Below are positions 17,901-26,918 of a stretch of 64,000 nt of DNA, piece after piece (positions within the stretch are counted from its first letter, which is position 1; each line of letters begins with the position of its first letter). Made by a program: the position numbers and the translations under genes. The DNA comes from Pseudomonas migulae NBRC 103157. Lineage in GTDB: Bacteria > Pseudomonadota > Gammaproteobacteria > Pseudomonadales > Pseudomonadaceae. The stretch covers positions 1 through 64,000 of the forward strand of contig NZ_BDAG01000016.1 in the NCBI RefSeq assembly GCF_002091715.1. The letters are read 5' to 3'. The notes below the pieces were generated by a model, which saw only the letters and a program-made list of their open reading frames with translations, had not been told where the DNA came from and searched no databases.

Positions 17901-18579
17901 GTGTAACGCCGGTGGCTTGGTCCTGCAACAGCTTGTGGGTTTCGCGGGCTTCTTTGGTCTTGTCGAACGCGCGACGACCCAGGCGCGTGTAGAGCGCGGT
18001 GTCGGTGAGTTTTTCCAGCAGCTCGCTGCGCTCGTTGTCGTTGGCCTTGAGGAACGCACTGAACTCGCTCTGGGCCAGCAACACGGCGCGGGTGAACTGC
18101 TCGAAGTTCAGGCCCAGGACAGCTTCGAGCTGGACCTTGAACTCGACTTTCTGACTGGCGAGCAACTGATCCAGATCGATGTCGCGCAAGCTCTGACGGC
18201 TATGTTGCAGCTTGCCGCCAGCCTTCTCCCGGGCGCGATTGGCTTCCCAGCGCGCGCGGTAGCGGCGGCCATCGATGCCGACAAAATCGACTTCGGCATA
18301 GCCTTCACCGGTGCCGCGACGCAGCAGCGTGCGAGGGTCGCCGGTGCTGATCTCACCATCGGCGTCCGGCGCTTTGGCTGACACTTGAGCGTTGCTCAAT
18401 CGAGGCACGGCGCCGAACAGCGCCAGGCACAAGGCGTCGAGCAAGGTGCTTTTGCCGGCGCCGGTCGGCCCGGTGATCGCGAACAATCCGGCGCTGGCCA
18501 ACGGTTCGGCGGTGAAGTCGATTTCAAATGGCCCGGCCAGGGAGGCGAGGTTTTTCAGGCGGATCGCGAGAATTTTCAT
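14938..18579 (-). CDS. sbcC: Exonuclease subunit SbcC
   Basis: 1213 residues. This is the ATPase subunit of the SbcCD (Mre11-Rad50-like) nuclease that opens hairpins and blocked DNA ends. Walker A is at residues 37-45 (GPTGAGKST). Long Gln/Leu-rich coiled coils run on both sides of a zinc hook CPVC at about residues 605-608. The C-terminal ABC signature SLSGGETFLVSLALALGLA and Walker B LFIDEGFGSLD follow. It is translationally coupled to sbcD upstream (ATGA). A hairpin nuclease has a clear link to the many long palindromes of this genome, but that is general biology and not specific to this locus. Confidence 0.96.
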   Translation of the reverse strand: MKILAIRLKNLASLAGPFEIDFTAEPLASAGLFAITGPTGAGKSTLLDALCLALFGAVPRLSNAQVSAKAPDADGEISTGDPRTLLRRGTGEGYAEVDFVGIDGRRYRARWEANRAREKAGGKLQHSRQSLRDIDLDQLLASQKVEFKVQLEAVLGLNFEQFTRAVLLAQSEFSAFLKANDNERSELLEKLTDTALYTRLGRRAFDKTKEARETHKLLQDQATGVTPLSPEVRAELDERFKEAQQLLKSQQAQLKQLELQHTWLKELRQLQDEQLSATEQLTSAQQDWQSLAGERLKLTRLEQLAPQRHQFARQAELSARLTPLAEQIQQHTRQEQELQTRQTQLEHSLSAAQTALIEAQSQHTSSAPLLRQAFEAQSTLARLIKDAGLSADLKQQAEQACTEGQNTIQGLLDQQNRVTERLQRIAAELEQSTHLAPLSDAWNAYRDRLQQLMLIGNRLNKGQAELTSLEQNASRAAKEWAAQKQNLEVLYKEAGAEPEAVAEQIRLLGNLLQDNRKQLRSFEELTRLWASQQELDKRIADLQQRQTAAQVERDRLTQDGVKTKNELTVAEQTLTVTRELLERQRLARSASVEELREQLQDDQPCPVCGSPDHPYHQPEALLQSLGRHDESEQANAQKAVDLLKEKLTDLRTEVGGVIAQQKELLQQQEQLVAQQQSLTPSLDAHPLSAQLFNQDSAKRDAWLNQQNSQLNQSITQDEQRQTALLTLQQDAARLQQQVRSAETASLQATQQLASQQRELSNDRQRLDEELTAFSTLLPTDTLDALRNEPAATFMQLDRQIAQRLEQLDQQRDELSEQQQRQQTLEKEQDRQLTRVQQLEAAQQQFTALADQQQACQQQLTQLLGSHTSAEEWQQQLDQAVEQARNAETAANQELQSVRTQLVQLAAELKAQQDRLIALETEDRELNTRIAEWRALHPELDDGGLEQLLSVDDQQVSELRQRLQLNEKAIEQAKVLLHERDKRLASHQAQHDGNLDAEQLASALAELQSQFAASEHRCAELRAEQAEDQRRQNANQALAQQIADAYTEYQRWARLNALIGSASGDTFRKIAQAYNLDLLVHHANVQLRQLVRRYRLKRGGSMLGLLVMDTEMGDELRSVHSLSGGETFLVSLALALGLASMASSTLKIESLFIDEGFGSLDPESLQLAMDALDGLQAQGRKVAVISHVQEMHERIPVQIQVHRQGNGLSTLEVK

Positions 18580-19820
18580 GGCTGTTCGCTCTCCATCTGC
18601 ACGTCCTGCAACAGCTCGGCAAAGTCCTTCAGGGTTTGCTCGTCAACCTCGCTGCCGTAGTTGTCCTGCCAGGCGCGGCTGAACAGTTCCTGAGGGGTGA
18701 GTTGGTCCAGTTCGATCAGGGTCGTGCCGTCATCGACGCCATCGCGGTTGCCGTTGCCGGCGTATTCAGCGGCGATGCGCACCAGGCGTACGGCTTTGCC
18801 TTGCAGGGCGGTTTCAACTTGGTTGCGCAAGTCGGGTTGCGGTTCGTCGAGGCGAACCCGGACTTCCAGCCACGGCTGACGCTGAATATCCGCCAGCAGA
18901 TCAATGTTTGGCAGGTCGGCCAGTAGCAGGAGAATTTCGGCCAATGGCGCTGGGCCGATGCGTTGCAGGTTCACGGCGCGGGGAATCAGTTTCGGCTCCA
19001 CGCTGACCAGGGTTTCACCGTCTATCTGGATATCGAGAATCTGATGCTGATAACCGATTTCGGAGAACGACAACGGAATCGGCGAGCCGCTGTAGCGAAT
19101 GCGCTCTTCACCGTTGACCTTCTGCGGTTTGTGCAAATGACCGAGGGCGACGTAGCTGATGCTCGGGCCGAACAGGCTGGCGGGCAGTGCTTCGGCGTTG
19201 CCGATGATCAGGCTGCGCTCGGAGTCTTCCGACACCGAACCGCCGGCCATGTGCGCATGACTGATGGCAATCAATGCCTGACCTTTCTTGCGCTTGGCGT
19301 TGGCGGCTTCGATCAGCCACTCGTGAACCTGGCCGATCCCGCGCAAGTAGTTGTCGCCCAGATGTGCGCCAGTCACTTCGGCAGGGCGCAGGAATGGCAG
19401 CGCCAGGCACCAGGCGACGGTTTTGCCCTTGGCGTCCGGCAGTGGCAGCAGCAAACGCTCGGCATCGAGCTGCCCGTCATCCAGCCAAAGCACGCGACCC
19501 AGCGCATGGGTGCGCAAACGGCGCATCAGCGGTGCGGGCAGTTCGATGCGCGAACCGGAATCGTGGTTGCCGGCGATCATCACGATGGTCAGTTTCGGTT
19601 GTTGTTCGTGAGCGCTGACGATGAAGTCGTAGAGGCGCTCCTGAGCTTTGACCGGTGGATTGACCGTGTCGAAAATGTCGCCGGCGATCAGCAGCACATC
19701 GGGCTGGTCCAGCTTCAGCTGGCGCAGCAGCCACTCGAGGAAACAACCGTGCTCGAAATCACGGTCCTGGCCGTGCAGGTTCTGCCCAAGGTGCCAGTCG
19801 GAGGTGTGAAACAGACGCAA
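18576..19820 (-). CDS. sbcD: Exonuclease subunit SbcD
   Basis: 414 residues. This is the metallophosphoesterase nuclease subunit of SbcCD. Metal-binding motifs are present: HTSDWHLG (Asp8, His10), LIAGDIFD (Asp48), IAGNHDS (Asn85, His86), ISHAHMAGG and LGHLHKPQ. The start is a TTG at 19820 preceded by GGAG at 19827-19830; no ATG lies nearby, and the family's conserved MRLFHTSDWH begins exactly here. Confidence 0.95.
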   Translation of the reverse strand: MRLFHTSDWHLGQNLHGQDRDFEHGCFLEWLLRQLKLDQPDVLLIAGDIFDTVNPPVKAQERLYDFIVSAHEQQPKLTIVMIAGNHDSGSRIELPAPLMRRLRTHALGRVLWLDDGQLDAERLLLPLPDAKGKTVAWCLALPFLRPAEVTGAHLGDNYLRGIGQVHEWLIEAANAKRKKGQALIAISHAHMAGGSVSEDSERSLIIGNAEALPASLFGPSISYVALGHLHKPQKVNGEERIRYSGSPIPLSFSEIGYQHQILDIQIDGETLVSVEPKLIPRAVNLQRIGPAPLAEILLLLADLPNIDLLADIQRQPWLEVRVRLDEPQPDLRNQVETALQGKAVRLVRIAAEYAGNGNRDGVDDGTTLIELDQLTPQELFSRAWQDNYGSEVDEQTLKDFAELLQDVQMESEQP

Positions 19821-19986
19821 GGCGAGCTCCGTAGGAAATGAGGTAATGGCCGCGAGGTAAATGACAGCGCGAAAGGGGGAGAGTTTACGGGTAAAGCGAC
19901 ACCAAACCTACCGCAGGAATTGGCCGTCAGCGATGGCCGCCTCAAATCCAACCGCTTGAGGATAGCGCGGGGGCTCTGGATCGTTT

Positions 19987-20060
19987 CGCCAGCAAGCCGG
20001 CTCCTACAGGGGGGGCGCGTCACCTCGGCTTTGTAGGAGCGAGGCTTGCCCGCGAAGGGG
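19987..20060. repeat. Mixed or degenerate REPIN
   Basis: One arm is of the GCCGGC kind (CGCCAGCAAGCCGGCTCCTA). The other (TGTAGGAGCGAGGCTTGCCCG) is a related variant, so the pair is asymmetric. It lies between the sbcD promoter and the 3' end of batD. Confidence 0.75.
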
Positions 20061-20075
20061 CCCTTGAGGATGGGG

Positions 20076-21716
20076 TTATTTCGGGTAGAGCGGCGGCAAC
20101 CCACTGTCGCCCACCGGATCATGAACCCGCTCGGCAATCGGAATCGCCTTGATCGCGCGCCACAACTCTTCACCTTGCCAATGCTGGCCGGTTTCGCTGT
20201 ACAGCGCGCCATTCAAACCATCCAACGCATCGGACAGCGGCACAAATCGTGCCGCCATGTCGGCCAGGGTTTCCGGTTGTTGTCGGGCCCAGGCGTCGAG
20301 GGCCTGGCGGGTGGCGTGGGGGTCGTTGGCCTGGCAAGCGCGTTTGAGATCATCGAGCACGGTGCGCGGGCTCGGGCCGGTCTGGGCTGCGCGCAGAATT
20401 GCCGGTTGCCAGCGGGCGCGCCACCAGAGACCGAAGCCCAGCAGGGTGGTGCAGGCCAGAATCACGGTGCTGAGTTTCCACCACCAGAGGGCTTCGTTGT
20501 CAGCAGCGGAAATGACCGCCGGCATACCCGTCGGGCTATCGACTAGCATGCCAGGGTTATGCGCCACTTGCAGGGTCCGGGCCGGCAGGCTGGTGTGTTC
20601 CAGATGATCTTCGAACGTGTTCCACCAGACCACCTCCACCGCCGGCAACTCGACGTCACCGTTGCGAACAGGCACCAGCGCCTCACGGTCTTCACGGCTG
20701 CCGATCAGGCCGCGCTCGCTGTTCTGGTTGACCAGCACGGGCTGATCCGGGTAGCGGCGCAAGCCGTTGACGTCGGTTGCCGGCAACGGTGGCAGTTGTG
20801 AACTGGCCAGGCCTTCGGCCTTCAAGGTCAGGCTTCGGGTCAGCGAATCGCCCACCTGCGCGTGATCCGGTTCAGGGTTCCAGCTCTCGCTCAGACTCAG
20901 GCTGCGGGCCGGCAACCAAGGCACGTCAGCGGGATAACTGGCGGGTTTGGCCTTGACCGTCAACGGTAGCGCGGCAGAGCTGACGCGCATCAATTTGCCG
21001 GACTTCGGCAATTGGGATTCGACGTCCTGGGCTGGTTGCGCGTCCACCAGCGTGGCGCTGAAGATCTGCGCCGGAATGATCAACTGGCCGCTGTGTTGCG
21101 GGTAGATCGCATAGCGCAGTTCGATCACGCCGTGGCGCAGGCCGTTGATGTCTTTTTCGTAAGTGCGCGACTCACCCAGTTGCTCGATGCGCGCATCGGG
21201 AATCTGCAGCGGGGTCAGGCTGCTGTCGTCGTACAGCGAAACGGAATGGTAGATGCGCAAGGTCAGGATCGCCTGGGCCTGCACGTACACACTGCTCTGA
21301 TCGAGGCTGGCATCGATGAACACCGGGGCCAGTTTGTTCTTGCTGTCCTGGGTTTCGCTTTCCACCACTTGCAGGGTGATCGGCTGGCTCTGCACGTCGC
21401 CCAGTTGCAGCGGGGGAATCACCACGCTGCCGTTCTGGCGAGGCAGCAGGGTGATGATCCAGCGGGTGGTGGCGCGGTTGTCGCCATTAATGGTGGTCAA
21501 CTGGTTGACCTGGCGGGTGCCGCGCACGTCGAACAGCGGCTCCAGCGCCGTCAGGTCTGGCTTGCCGAACTGCGTCACGTCGTTGGATTCCAGGGTCAGC
21601 TCGACCGTCTCGCCGGAGTTCAGGCGACTGCGATCGACACTGGCGACCAGCCCCGCAGCCTGGGCCTGTACAGTCCAGAGAAACATGGCAAGCAAGAAAG
21701 CGGTGAAGCGGGTCAT
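20076..21716 (-). CDS. batD: BatD family protein
   Basis: 546 residues. Signal peptide at residues 1-20 (FTAFLLAMFLWTVQAQA), a long periplasmic part of beta-sandwich repeats starting VDRSRLNSGETVELTLES, and a membrane helix near residues 405-425 (ALWWWKLSTVILACTTLLG) with a cytoplasmic tail. BatD is the last gene of MoxR-bat operons and is thought to form a periplasm-facing complex with BatA/B. The start overlaps the batB stop. The biochemical role is not established; links to aerotolerance and stress come from other species. Confidence 0.9.
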   Translation of the reverse strand: MTRFTAFLLAMFLWTVQAQAAGLVASVDRSRLNSGETVELTLESNDVTQFGKPDLTALEPLFDVRGTRQVNQLTTINGDNRATTRWIITLLPRQNGSVVIPPLQLGDVQSQPITLQVVESETQDSKNKLAPVFIDASLDQSSVYVQAQAILTLRIYHSVSLYDDSSLTPLQIPDARIEQLGESRTYEKDINGLRHGVIELRYAIYPQHSGQLIIPAQIFSATLVDAQPAQDVESQLPKSGKLMRVSSAALPLTVKAKPASYPADVPWLPARSLSLSESWNPEPDHAQVGDSLTRSLTLKAEGLASSQLPPLPATDVNGLRRYPDQPVLVNQNSERGLIGSREDREALVPVRNGDVELPAVEVVWWNTFEDHLEHTSLPARTLQVAHNPGMLVDSPTGMPAVISAADNEALWWWKLSTVILACTTLLGFGLWWRARWQPAILRAAQTGPSPRTVLDDLKRACQANDPHATRQALDAWARQQPETLADMAARFVPLSDALDGLNGALYSETGQHWQGEELWRAIKAIPIAERVHDPVGDSGLPPLYPK

Positions 21717-23449
21717 CGAGTTTTTTCCTGATCCTGATGTTGTTGCTGTTCGTACCAGAATTTGCGCCTGAGCAATTCTCCCGGGTCATCCGGGATCTTG
21801 CGCAGCCATTGCTCCAGCGCCTGGCGCTGCTCGCCATCAATGGCATCGCTGGCCGGGCGCAACGGCGGGGTGGTGCTCTGTTCGTCGCCCAACTCGCTGC
21901 CGGGCACCTCATTGGTTCCGGGTCGGGCCGGGGTCGTATCCGACTGTTCCGCTTCGGGTGTAGCCGTCTGGGTGTCGGACTTCGGCTCTCCACTGTTCGA
22001 CGGTTGGGTGGCGGCGCCGGGCGGCGGTTCCTGCGGGGTCCCGGTTTCGTCGCCTGCGGTTTTGTCCGGTTCGACGGGGGCCGGTGTGTTTTTCTGTTTG
22101 ATCAAGCTTTCCACCAAGGCCTTGTTGGTCAGCGCCGGGCGCAGGTCCGGCTGACGTTCCAGCGCCTGTTCGTAAGCATCCAGCGCGGCTTCCAGCTCAC
22201 CGCTTTTGGCCAGGGCGTTGCCACGATTGTAGTGGGCGTGGGCGTCATTGCCCTCGGCGAACCGCTGGGCGGCGCCACTGTAGTCGCCGGCCTCATAGAG
22301 CGCCACGCCTTGCCATTGTCGATCTTCGAAGTGTTGCGCAGCTTCGGCGGGGCGCTTCTTCTTGAGCAGGTGCAGACCCTGTTGATCCGGACGCAGCCAC
22401 AAGTCTTCGAAGTCGAAGGCGTAGCTCGGTTGTGGAAAAAGGAACAGCAGCGGCAAGCAAAACAGCCAGCCGCGACGCCCGGCGCAGGCCGCCAACAGCA
22501 ACAGCGGCAACAACAGCCAGTAACCCTGATCGGCCCAGGTATCGAGGCGCAAGGACTGGCCGTCGTTGCGCAGATGGCGTGGGCTGTCGAGCAGGCCGAG
22601 GCCGCGCAGGTCGGCGTCGTCCAGCCGCGCATGCCGATAACGCCCGTCGAGGCCGTTGGCGAACGCTTTCAGGCTTGGCTCGTCCAGGTGCGGTACCAGA
22701 ATCGCGCCCTGATCATCCTTGAGGAAACTGCCGTCTTCCTGTGTGATCGGCGCGCCTTCGGCGGTGCCGATGCCGAGCATCAGGAACTCTGTCGACTTGC
22801 CGTCCAGCACTTGCTGAATCCCTTCGCGTTCCAGCTCGGTCAGGGACGAGCCGATCAGCAGGATTCGGCCGTCACCCAGCGCGCTCTGATTCAGCAGCGC
22901 AAGAGCCTTGGTCACTGCGAGGTCGGCGCGATGGCCGGACTGGGGCATCAGCGACGGTTTGAGCGCATCCAGCAGATTACGACTGGTGGAGAGGTCATCC
23001 GACAGGGGCACCAGCGTGTGCGCGCTGCCGGCGTAGACAACGATGGCGGTTTGGGCATCGCTGCGATTCTGCAGCAGGTCGAACAGCTTGCGCCGGGCCT
23101 GTTCCAGCCGGTTTGGCGTGACGTCGGTGGCGAGCATTTCCGGGGTCAGCTCCAGAATCACCACCAGCGGGTCGGCCGGTTTTTGACTGGCTTGTTCGAC
23201 ACGCTCCCAGCTCGGTCCGAGCAGCGCCAGTATCGTCAACAGCCACGCCACGCCGAGCGCGACCCACGGCAGTTTGCTGTCGCGACCGCTGCCGCCGCTG
23301 AGTAACGCGGAATGGAAGGCCGGCGGCAAAATCATCTGCCAGCGCCCGGCGCGCTTCTGTCTATGCCAGAGCTGCCAGAGCAACCAGCCGAGCAGCGGCA
23401 ACAGCAGCAGCCACCAAGGGCGGAACCAGTAAGGCCACAGCGCACTCAT
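21713..23449 (-). CDS. batB: BatB/BatC fusion: degenerate VWA domain plus TPR
   Basis: 578 residues. Two N-terminal membrane helices (11-28, 62-80) are followed by a von Willebrand A-like domain (about 92-290), a further helix pair near 310-335, TPR helices near 365-435 (YNRGNALAKSGELEAALDAY) and a Pro/Thr/Glu-rich low-complexity tail. The MIDAS DxSxS of ordinary BatB is replaced by Glu100-Leu-Thr-Pro-Glu104 before the normally conserved MLATDVTPNRLEQA, so metal binding of the usual kind is unlikely. BatC is fused rather than separate. Both ends overlap neighbours by ATGA. Confidence 0.9.
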   Translation of the reverse strand: MSALWPYWFRPWWLLLLPLLGWLLWQLWHRQKRAGRWQMILPPAFHSALLSGGSGRDSKLPWVALGVAWLLTILALLGPSWERVEQASQKPADPLVVILELTPEMLATDVTPNRLEQARRKLFDLLQNRSDAQTAIVVYAGSAHTLVPLSDDLSTSRNLLDALKPSLMPQSGHRADLAVTKALALLNQSALGDGRILLIGSSLTELEREGIQQVLDGKSTEFLMLGIGTAEGAPITQEDGSFLKDDQGAILVPHLDEPSLKAFANGLDGRYRHARLDDADLRGLGLLDSPRHLRNDGQSLRLDTWADQGYWLLLPLLLLAACAGRRGWLFCLPLLFLFPQPSYAFDFEDLWLRPDQQGLHLLKKKRPAEAAQHFEDRQWQGVALYEAGDYSGAAQRFAEGNDAHAHYNRGNALAKSGELEAALDAYEQALERQPDLRPALTNKALVESLIKQKNTPAPVEPDKTAGDETGTPQEPPPGAATQPSNSGEPKSDTQTATPEAEQSDTTPARPGTNEVPGSELGDEQSTTPPLRPASDAIDGEQRQALEQWLRKIPDDPGELLRRKFWYEQQQHQDQEKTR

Positions 23450-24525
23450 CGGCGCCTCCGCAGGCGCAGGCGCTTGAGCCGTTGGCGCCAGTCAGGCAGT
23501 GGCGTCTGCAAGAACAGGTCTTTGGTAAACAGGCGCTGAAACGGGTTGTCCGGCCAGCGTTCGCGCACGACCAACAGCACGCTCAACAGCAGCGCCATCG
23601 CCAGTGGCCAGTGATACAGCGTCTGCGCCGGGCGGGCCTGAGTCGGTTGCTGAGTCACAGGCTCCAGTTGATCGAGGGTTTCCTTGATCGCTTGCAACTC
23701 CTTGCCGTCGCGAGCGCGAAAATACTGGCCACCCGTGGCGGCGGCGATGGCCTTCAGCGCAGGCTCGTCGAGGTCCAGGCTCGGGTTGATCCCGAGGAAT
23801 CCCGCGGTGCCGCTTTCCTCGGGATCGGCGCCGATGCCGATCGGGTAGATTTTCACGCCTTCCTTGGCCGCCAGCCGCGCCGCCGTCAACGGATCGATTT
23901 CGCCGCCGTTATTGGCGCCGTCCGTGACCAGAATCAACACACGGCTTTGCGCGGGGCGCATGCGCAGGCGTTTGAGCGCGAGGCCGATGGCGTCGCCGAT
24001 GGCAGTGTTCTTGCCGGCGATTCCGATGCGCGCTTCGTCGAGCCAGACACGCACGGTGCGTCGGTCAAACGTCAGGGGGGCCTGCAGGTACGCCCGACTG
24101 CCGAACAGGATCAGGCCGACACGGTCGCCTTCGCGACTCTCCAGAAAATCGCCGAGCAAATGTTGAACCAGCGTCAGGCGGCTGACCTCATCGTCCTGCC
24201 ACTGCATATCGGGAAAATCCATGGAGCCGGAAACGTCCACCGCCACCAGCAGGTCACGGCCGCTGGCGGCAATCGGCAACGGTTCGCCGAGCCACTGCGG
24301 ACGCGCCGCGGCGATCAGCAAAAACAGCCATAGCAGCAGGAACGGCGCTTGCTGGCGCCAGGCCGGCAGATTGGCGCGAGCGCGGCGCCGGGCCAGGCCT
24401 TCGAGGTCGCTGAGGAAGCTGACTTTGAGCGCCGGTTCGCCGCTGTCGGCCACTGGCAGCACAATGCGCATCAGCCAGGGCAGCGGCAGCAGGGCGAAGA
24501 TCCACGGCCAGGCGAACTCAAACAT
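23446..24525 (-). CDS. batA: BatA: membrane-anchored VWA domain protein
   Basis: 359 residues. Membrane helices lie near 5-23, 60-74 and 305-325 around a VWA domain with an intact MIDAS (Asp97-Val-Ser99-Gly-Ser101 in VAVDVSGSMDF) and later Thr/Asp positions (TDGANNGGEIDP). It is a partner of the MoxR ATPase. It begins 8 bases inside the 3' end of the DUF4381 gene. Its intact MIDAS contrasts with BatB. Confidence 0.92.
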   Translation of the reverse strand: MFEFAWPWIFALLPLPWLMRIVLPVADSGEPALKVSFLSDLEGLARRRARANLPAWRQQAPFLLLWLFLLIAAARPQWLGEPLPIAASGRDLLVAVDVSGSMDFPDMQWQDDEVSRLTLVQHLLGDFLESREGDRVGLILFGSRAYLQAPLTFDRRTVRVWLDEARIGIAGKNTAIGDAIGLALKRLRMRPAQSRVLILVTDGANNGGEIDPLTAARLAAKEGVKIYPIGIGADPEESGTAGFLGINPSLDLDEPALKAIAAATGGQYFRARDGKELQAIKETLDQLEPVTQQPTQARPAQTLYHWPLAMALLLSVLLVVRERWPDNPFQRLFTKDLFLQTPLPDWRQRLKRLRLRRRR

Positions 24526-25012
24526 GTTTGCGAATCCACGTGTCGACGGCTTGCGTCAGGCCGGCAATGGCCTTGTCGTCGAGTTTGCATTCGGGTTTGT
24601 AGGCGCCTTCGACCAGCACCATCCAGCGCGTCAGGCCAGCGGCCGGGCAGCGGTTGTCGAGGAAGGCCAGCCATTTGCGCCCGTTGAGGATGTGGCTCTG
24701 GCTGTAAGGGTAATGGTTGCGGCACAGGCGTTTGAGCAGGCCGTTGAGTTGCTGCAGCCAGGCGCCGGCCGGTGCGCCGTCGTACGGTTTGGGCATCAGC
24801 GCCAGTTCGGCCAGTGCGGCGAGGCGTACCGGGTCCAATGGTTGTTCGGCGCGCACGATGGGGCGCTTGCTCGGCAGGAAACGCCGCGCTTTCCACAGGC
24901 CGAAGCCGATCAGCGGCAGCAACAACAGCAATAACCACCAGCCCGGTGCGGGTGGCCAGAAGCCGATCGGAGGAGGGGAAATCAGCGGTTGCAGTTGATC
25001 GAGGCTGCTCAT
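24518..25012 (-). CDS. DUF4381 membrane protein of the bat operon
   Basis: 164 residues from ATG 25012; the open frame extends further upstream but only as an antisense shadow of the DUF58 gene. A single strong membrane helix is seen (GWWLLLLLLPLIGFGLW, about residues 27-43), then a cytoplasmic helical domain with RLCRNHYPYSQSHILNGRKWL. This is the usual DUF4381 gene between DUF58 and batA in gamma-proteobacteria. Function unknown. Confidence 0.87.
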   Translation of the reverse strand: MSSLDQLQPLISPPPIGFWPPAPGWWLLLLLLPLIGFGLWKARRFLPSKRPIVRAEQPLDPVRLAALAELALMPKPYDGAPAGAWLQQLNGLLKRLCRNHYPYSQSHILNGRKWLAFLDNRCPAAGLTRWMVLVEGAYKPECKLDDKAIAGLTQAVDTWIRKHV

Positions 25013-25953
25013 CGATGTTTCCCCGGTTTCTGCGGGTTCAGGTACTCGCGCAGTTGTTCGACCATTTCGCTCTGGGTGCTCAGGGGCATCAACAACACCC
25101 GCAGTTTTTGCGCGAGCAATTCCCAGTGGGCGATGCGCGCTTCTGCCTGGGCGCGGTAGGTCTGGCGCAGGTCGAAATTCAGCGTGTCGAGCTCCAGTTG
25201 CGCACCGCGTTCGATAAAGCGCAAAAGGCCGGCAGCGGGCAGGGCGTGGTCCAGTGGATCGGACAGCGGCAGCAGCAACAGGTCGCAATGGCGGGACAGC
25301 AGGCTCAGTTGCTGCTCGGAGCCTTCGGTCAACGCGCGTTCGTCGCAGATCACGATCACCAGGCTGCCAGGGCGCAGCACCTCCCGGGCACGACGCAGGG
25401 CCAGGTTAAGGGCGTCGCGGTCCTGTTCGCCTTCGGTGTGCAACGACTGATTGACACGCACCAGTCGGTTGAGAAATTGCAGCAGGCTTTGTTTGCTGCG
25501 CCGGGGCTTGATTTCGTAGTGTTCGTTATCGCCGAACACCAGCCCGCCGACTCGATCGTTATGGCCGAGGGCGGCCCAGCCAATCAGGCTCGCGGCCTGG
25601 GCGGCGAGCACCGATTTGAACATCAGCCCTGAACCGAAAAACAGCCGTCGGCTTTGCTCGACCATGATGAAAATCGGTCGCTCGCGTTCTTCGTGGAACA
25701 GCTTGGTGTGCGGCTCCTGTGTGCGAGCAGTGACGCGCCAGTCGATGCTGCGCACGTCGTCGCCGGCCTGATAGACCCGCACCTGATCGAAGTCGACGCC
25801 ACGGCCACGCAATTTGGAGTGGTGCAGGCCGATCAGCGGGCTGCGCTGGCTCGGCGTGGAAAACAGCTGCACTTCACGCACACGATGGCGCATCTCGATC
25901 AGCTCGGCGAGGCTGACCCGGATGCCCGGCTCGGGCGGCAGCGTGGCGTTCAT
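25009..25953 (-). CDS. DUF58 domain protein of the bat operon
   Basis: About 314 residues from ATG 25953; a TTG at 25962 that overlaps the moxR stop is the alternative. The DUF58 signature DDVRSIDWRVTAR lies near residues 65-77, followed by a degenerate VWA-like fold (SLVIVICDERALTEGSE). It accompanies MoxR in nearly all such operons and is presumed to be a cytoplasmic partner of the membrane VWA proteins. The stop overlaps the DUF4381 start. Confidence 0.88.
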   Translation of the reverse strand: MNATLPPEPGIRVSLAELIEMRHRVREVQLFSTPSQRSPLIGLHHSKLRGRGVDFDQVRVYQAGDDVRSIDWRVTARTQEPHTKLFHEERERPIFIMVEQSRRLFFGSGLMFKSVLAAQAASLIGWAALGHNDRVGGLVFGDNEHYEIKPRRSKQSLLQFLNRLVRVNQSLHTEGEQDRDALNLALRRAREVLRPGSLVIVICDERALTEGSEQQLSLLSRHCDLLLLPLSDPLDHALPAAGLLRFIERGAQLELDTLNFDLRQTYRAQAEARIAHWELLAQKLRVLLMPLSTQSEMVEQLREYLNPQKPGKHR

Positions 25954-25958
25954 CGGGG

Positions 25959-26918
25959 TCAAGCGACGGCTACGACGTCGAGAATCCGCTGGACGACCCG
26001 ATCCTGGTCGATGCCCGCGGCTTCGGCTTCAAAGGAAAGAATGATGCGGTGACGCAGCACATCGAACAGCACCGCCTGAATGTCTTCCGGGCTGACGAAG
26101 TCGCGACCGGCCAGCCAGGCGTGAGCCCGGGCGCAGCGATCGAGGGCAATCGAGCCACGCGGGCTGGCGCCGTAGGCGATCCACTCGGCCATCTCCGGGT
26201 CGAACTTGGCCGGGGTGCGCGTGGCCATGACCAGCTGCACCAGGTATTCCTCCACGGCATCGGCCATGTACAGACCGAGGATTTCCTTGCGTGCGGCGAA
26301 AATGGCCTGCTGGCTGACCCGGCGCTCGGGTTTGGTCTCGCCGTTCAAGGCTTCGCCACGGGCCTGCTGCAGGATGCGCCGTTCTACGGCCGCGTCCGGG
26401 AAACCGATTTTCACGTGCATCAGGAAGCGATCGAGCTGGGCTTCAGGCAGTGGGTAAGTGCCTTCCTGCTCGATCGGGTTTTGCGTGGCCATCACCAGGA
26501 ACAGCGGCGAAAGTTCATAGGTGCTGCGCCCGACACTGACCTGACGCTCGCCCATGGCTTCGAGCAGCGCTGACTGGACCTTGGCCGGGGCACGGTTGAT
26601 TTCGTCCGCCAGCACCAGGTTGTGGAAGATCGGGCCTTGCTGGAACACGAAACTGCCGGTTTCCGGGCGATAGATTTCCGTGCCGGTGATGTCGGCAGGC
26701 AACAGGTCAGGGGTGAACTGGATGCGATGGAACTGGGCTTCGATACCTTCGGCGAGTTCTTTGATGGCCTTGGTCTTGGCCAGGCCCGGCGCGCCCTCGA
26801 CCAGCATGTGGCCGTCGGCAAGCAAGGCGATGAGCAAGCGCTCGATGAGTTTTTCCTGGCCGAGAATCTGCGTTGAAAGAAAGGTTCGCAGCGCAAGCAG
26901 CGCTTCACGATGTTCCAT
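25959..26918 (-). CDS. MoxR-family AAA+ ATPase
   Basis: 319 residues. Walker A GAPGLAKT (42-49), Walker B LVLADE (102-107), sensor 1 near ATQNPIEQEGTYPLPEAQLD and an arginine-finger region, in the compact MoxR arrangement. It is the first gene of the six-gene operon and is probably a chaperone-like ATPase acting on the VWA proteins. No clear ribosome site stronger than a GGAACAG run precedes the ATG at 26918. The 280 bases upstream hold the operon promoter and a REPIN. Confidence 0.92.
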   Translation of the reverse strand: MEHREALLALRTFLSTQILGQEKLIERLLIALLADGHMLVEGAPGLAKTKAIKELAEGIEAQFHRIQFTPDLLPADITGTEIYRPETGSFVFQQGPIFHNLVLADEINRAPAKVQSALLEAMGERQVSVGRSTYELSPLFLVMATQNPIEQEGTYPLPEAQLDRFLMHVKIGFPDAAVERRILQQARGEALNGETKPERRVSQQAIFAARKEILGLYMADAVEEYLVQLVMATRTPAKFDPEMAEWIAYGASPRGSIALDRCARAHAWLAGRDFVSPEDIQAVLFDVLRHRIILSFEAEAAGIDQDRVVQRILDVVAVA

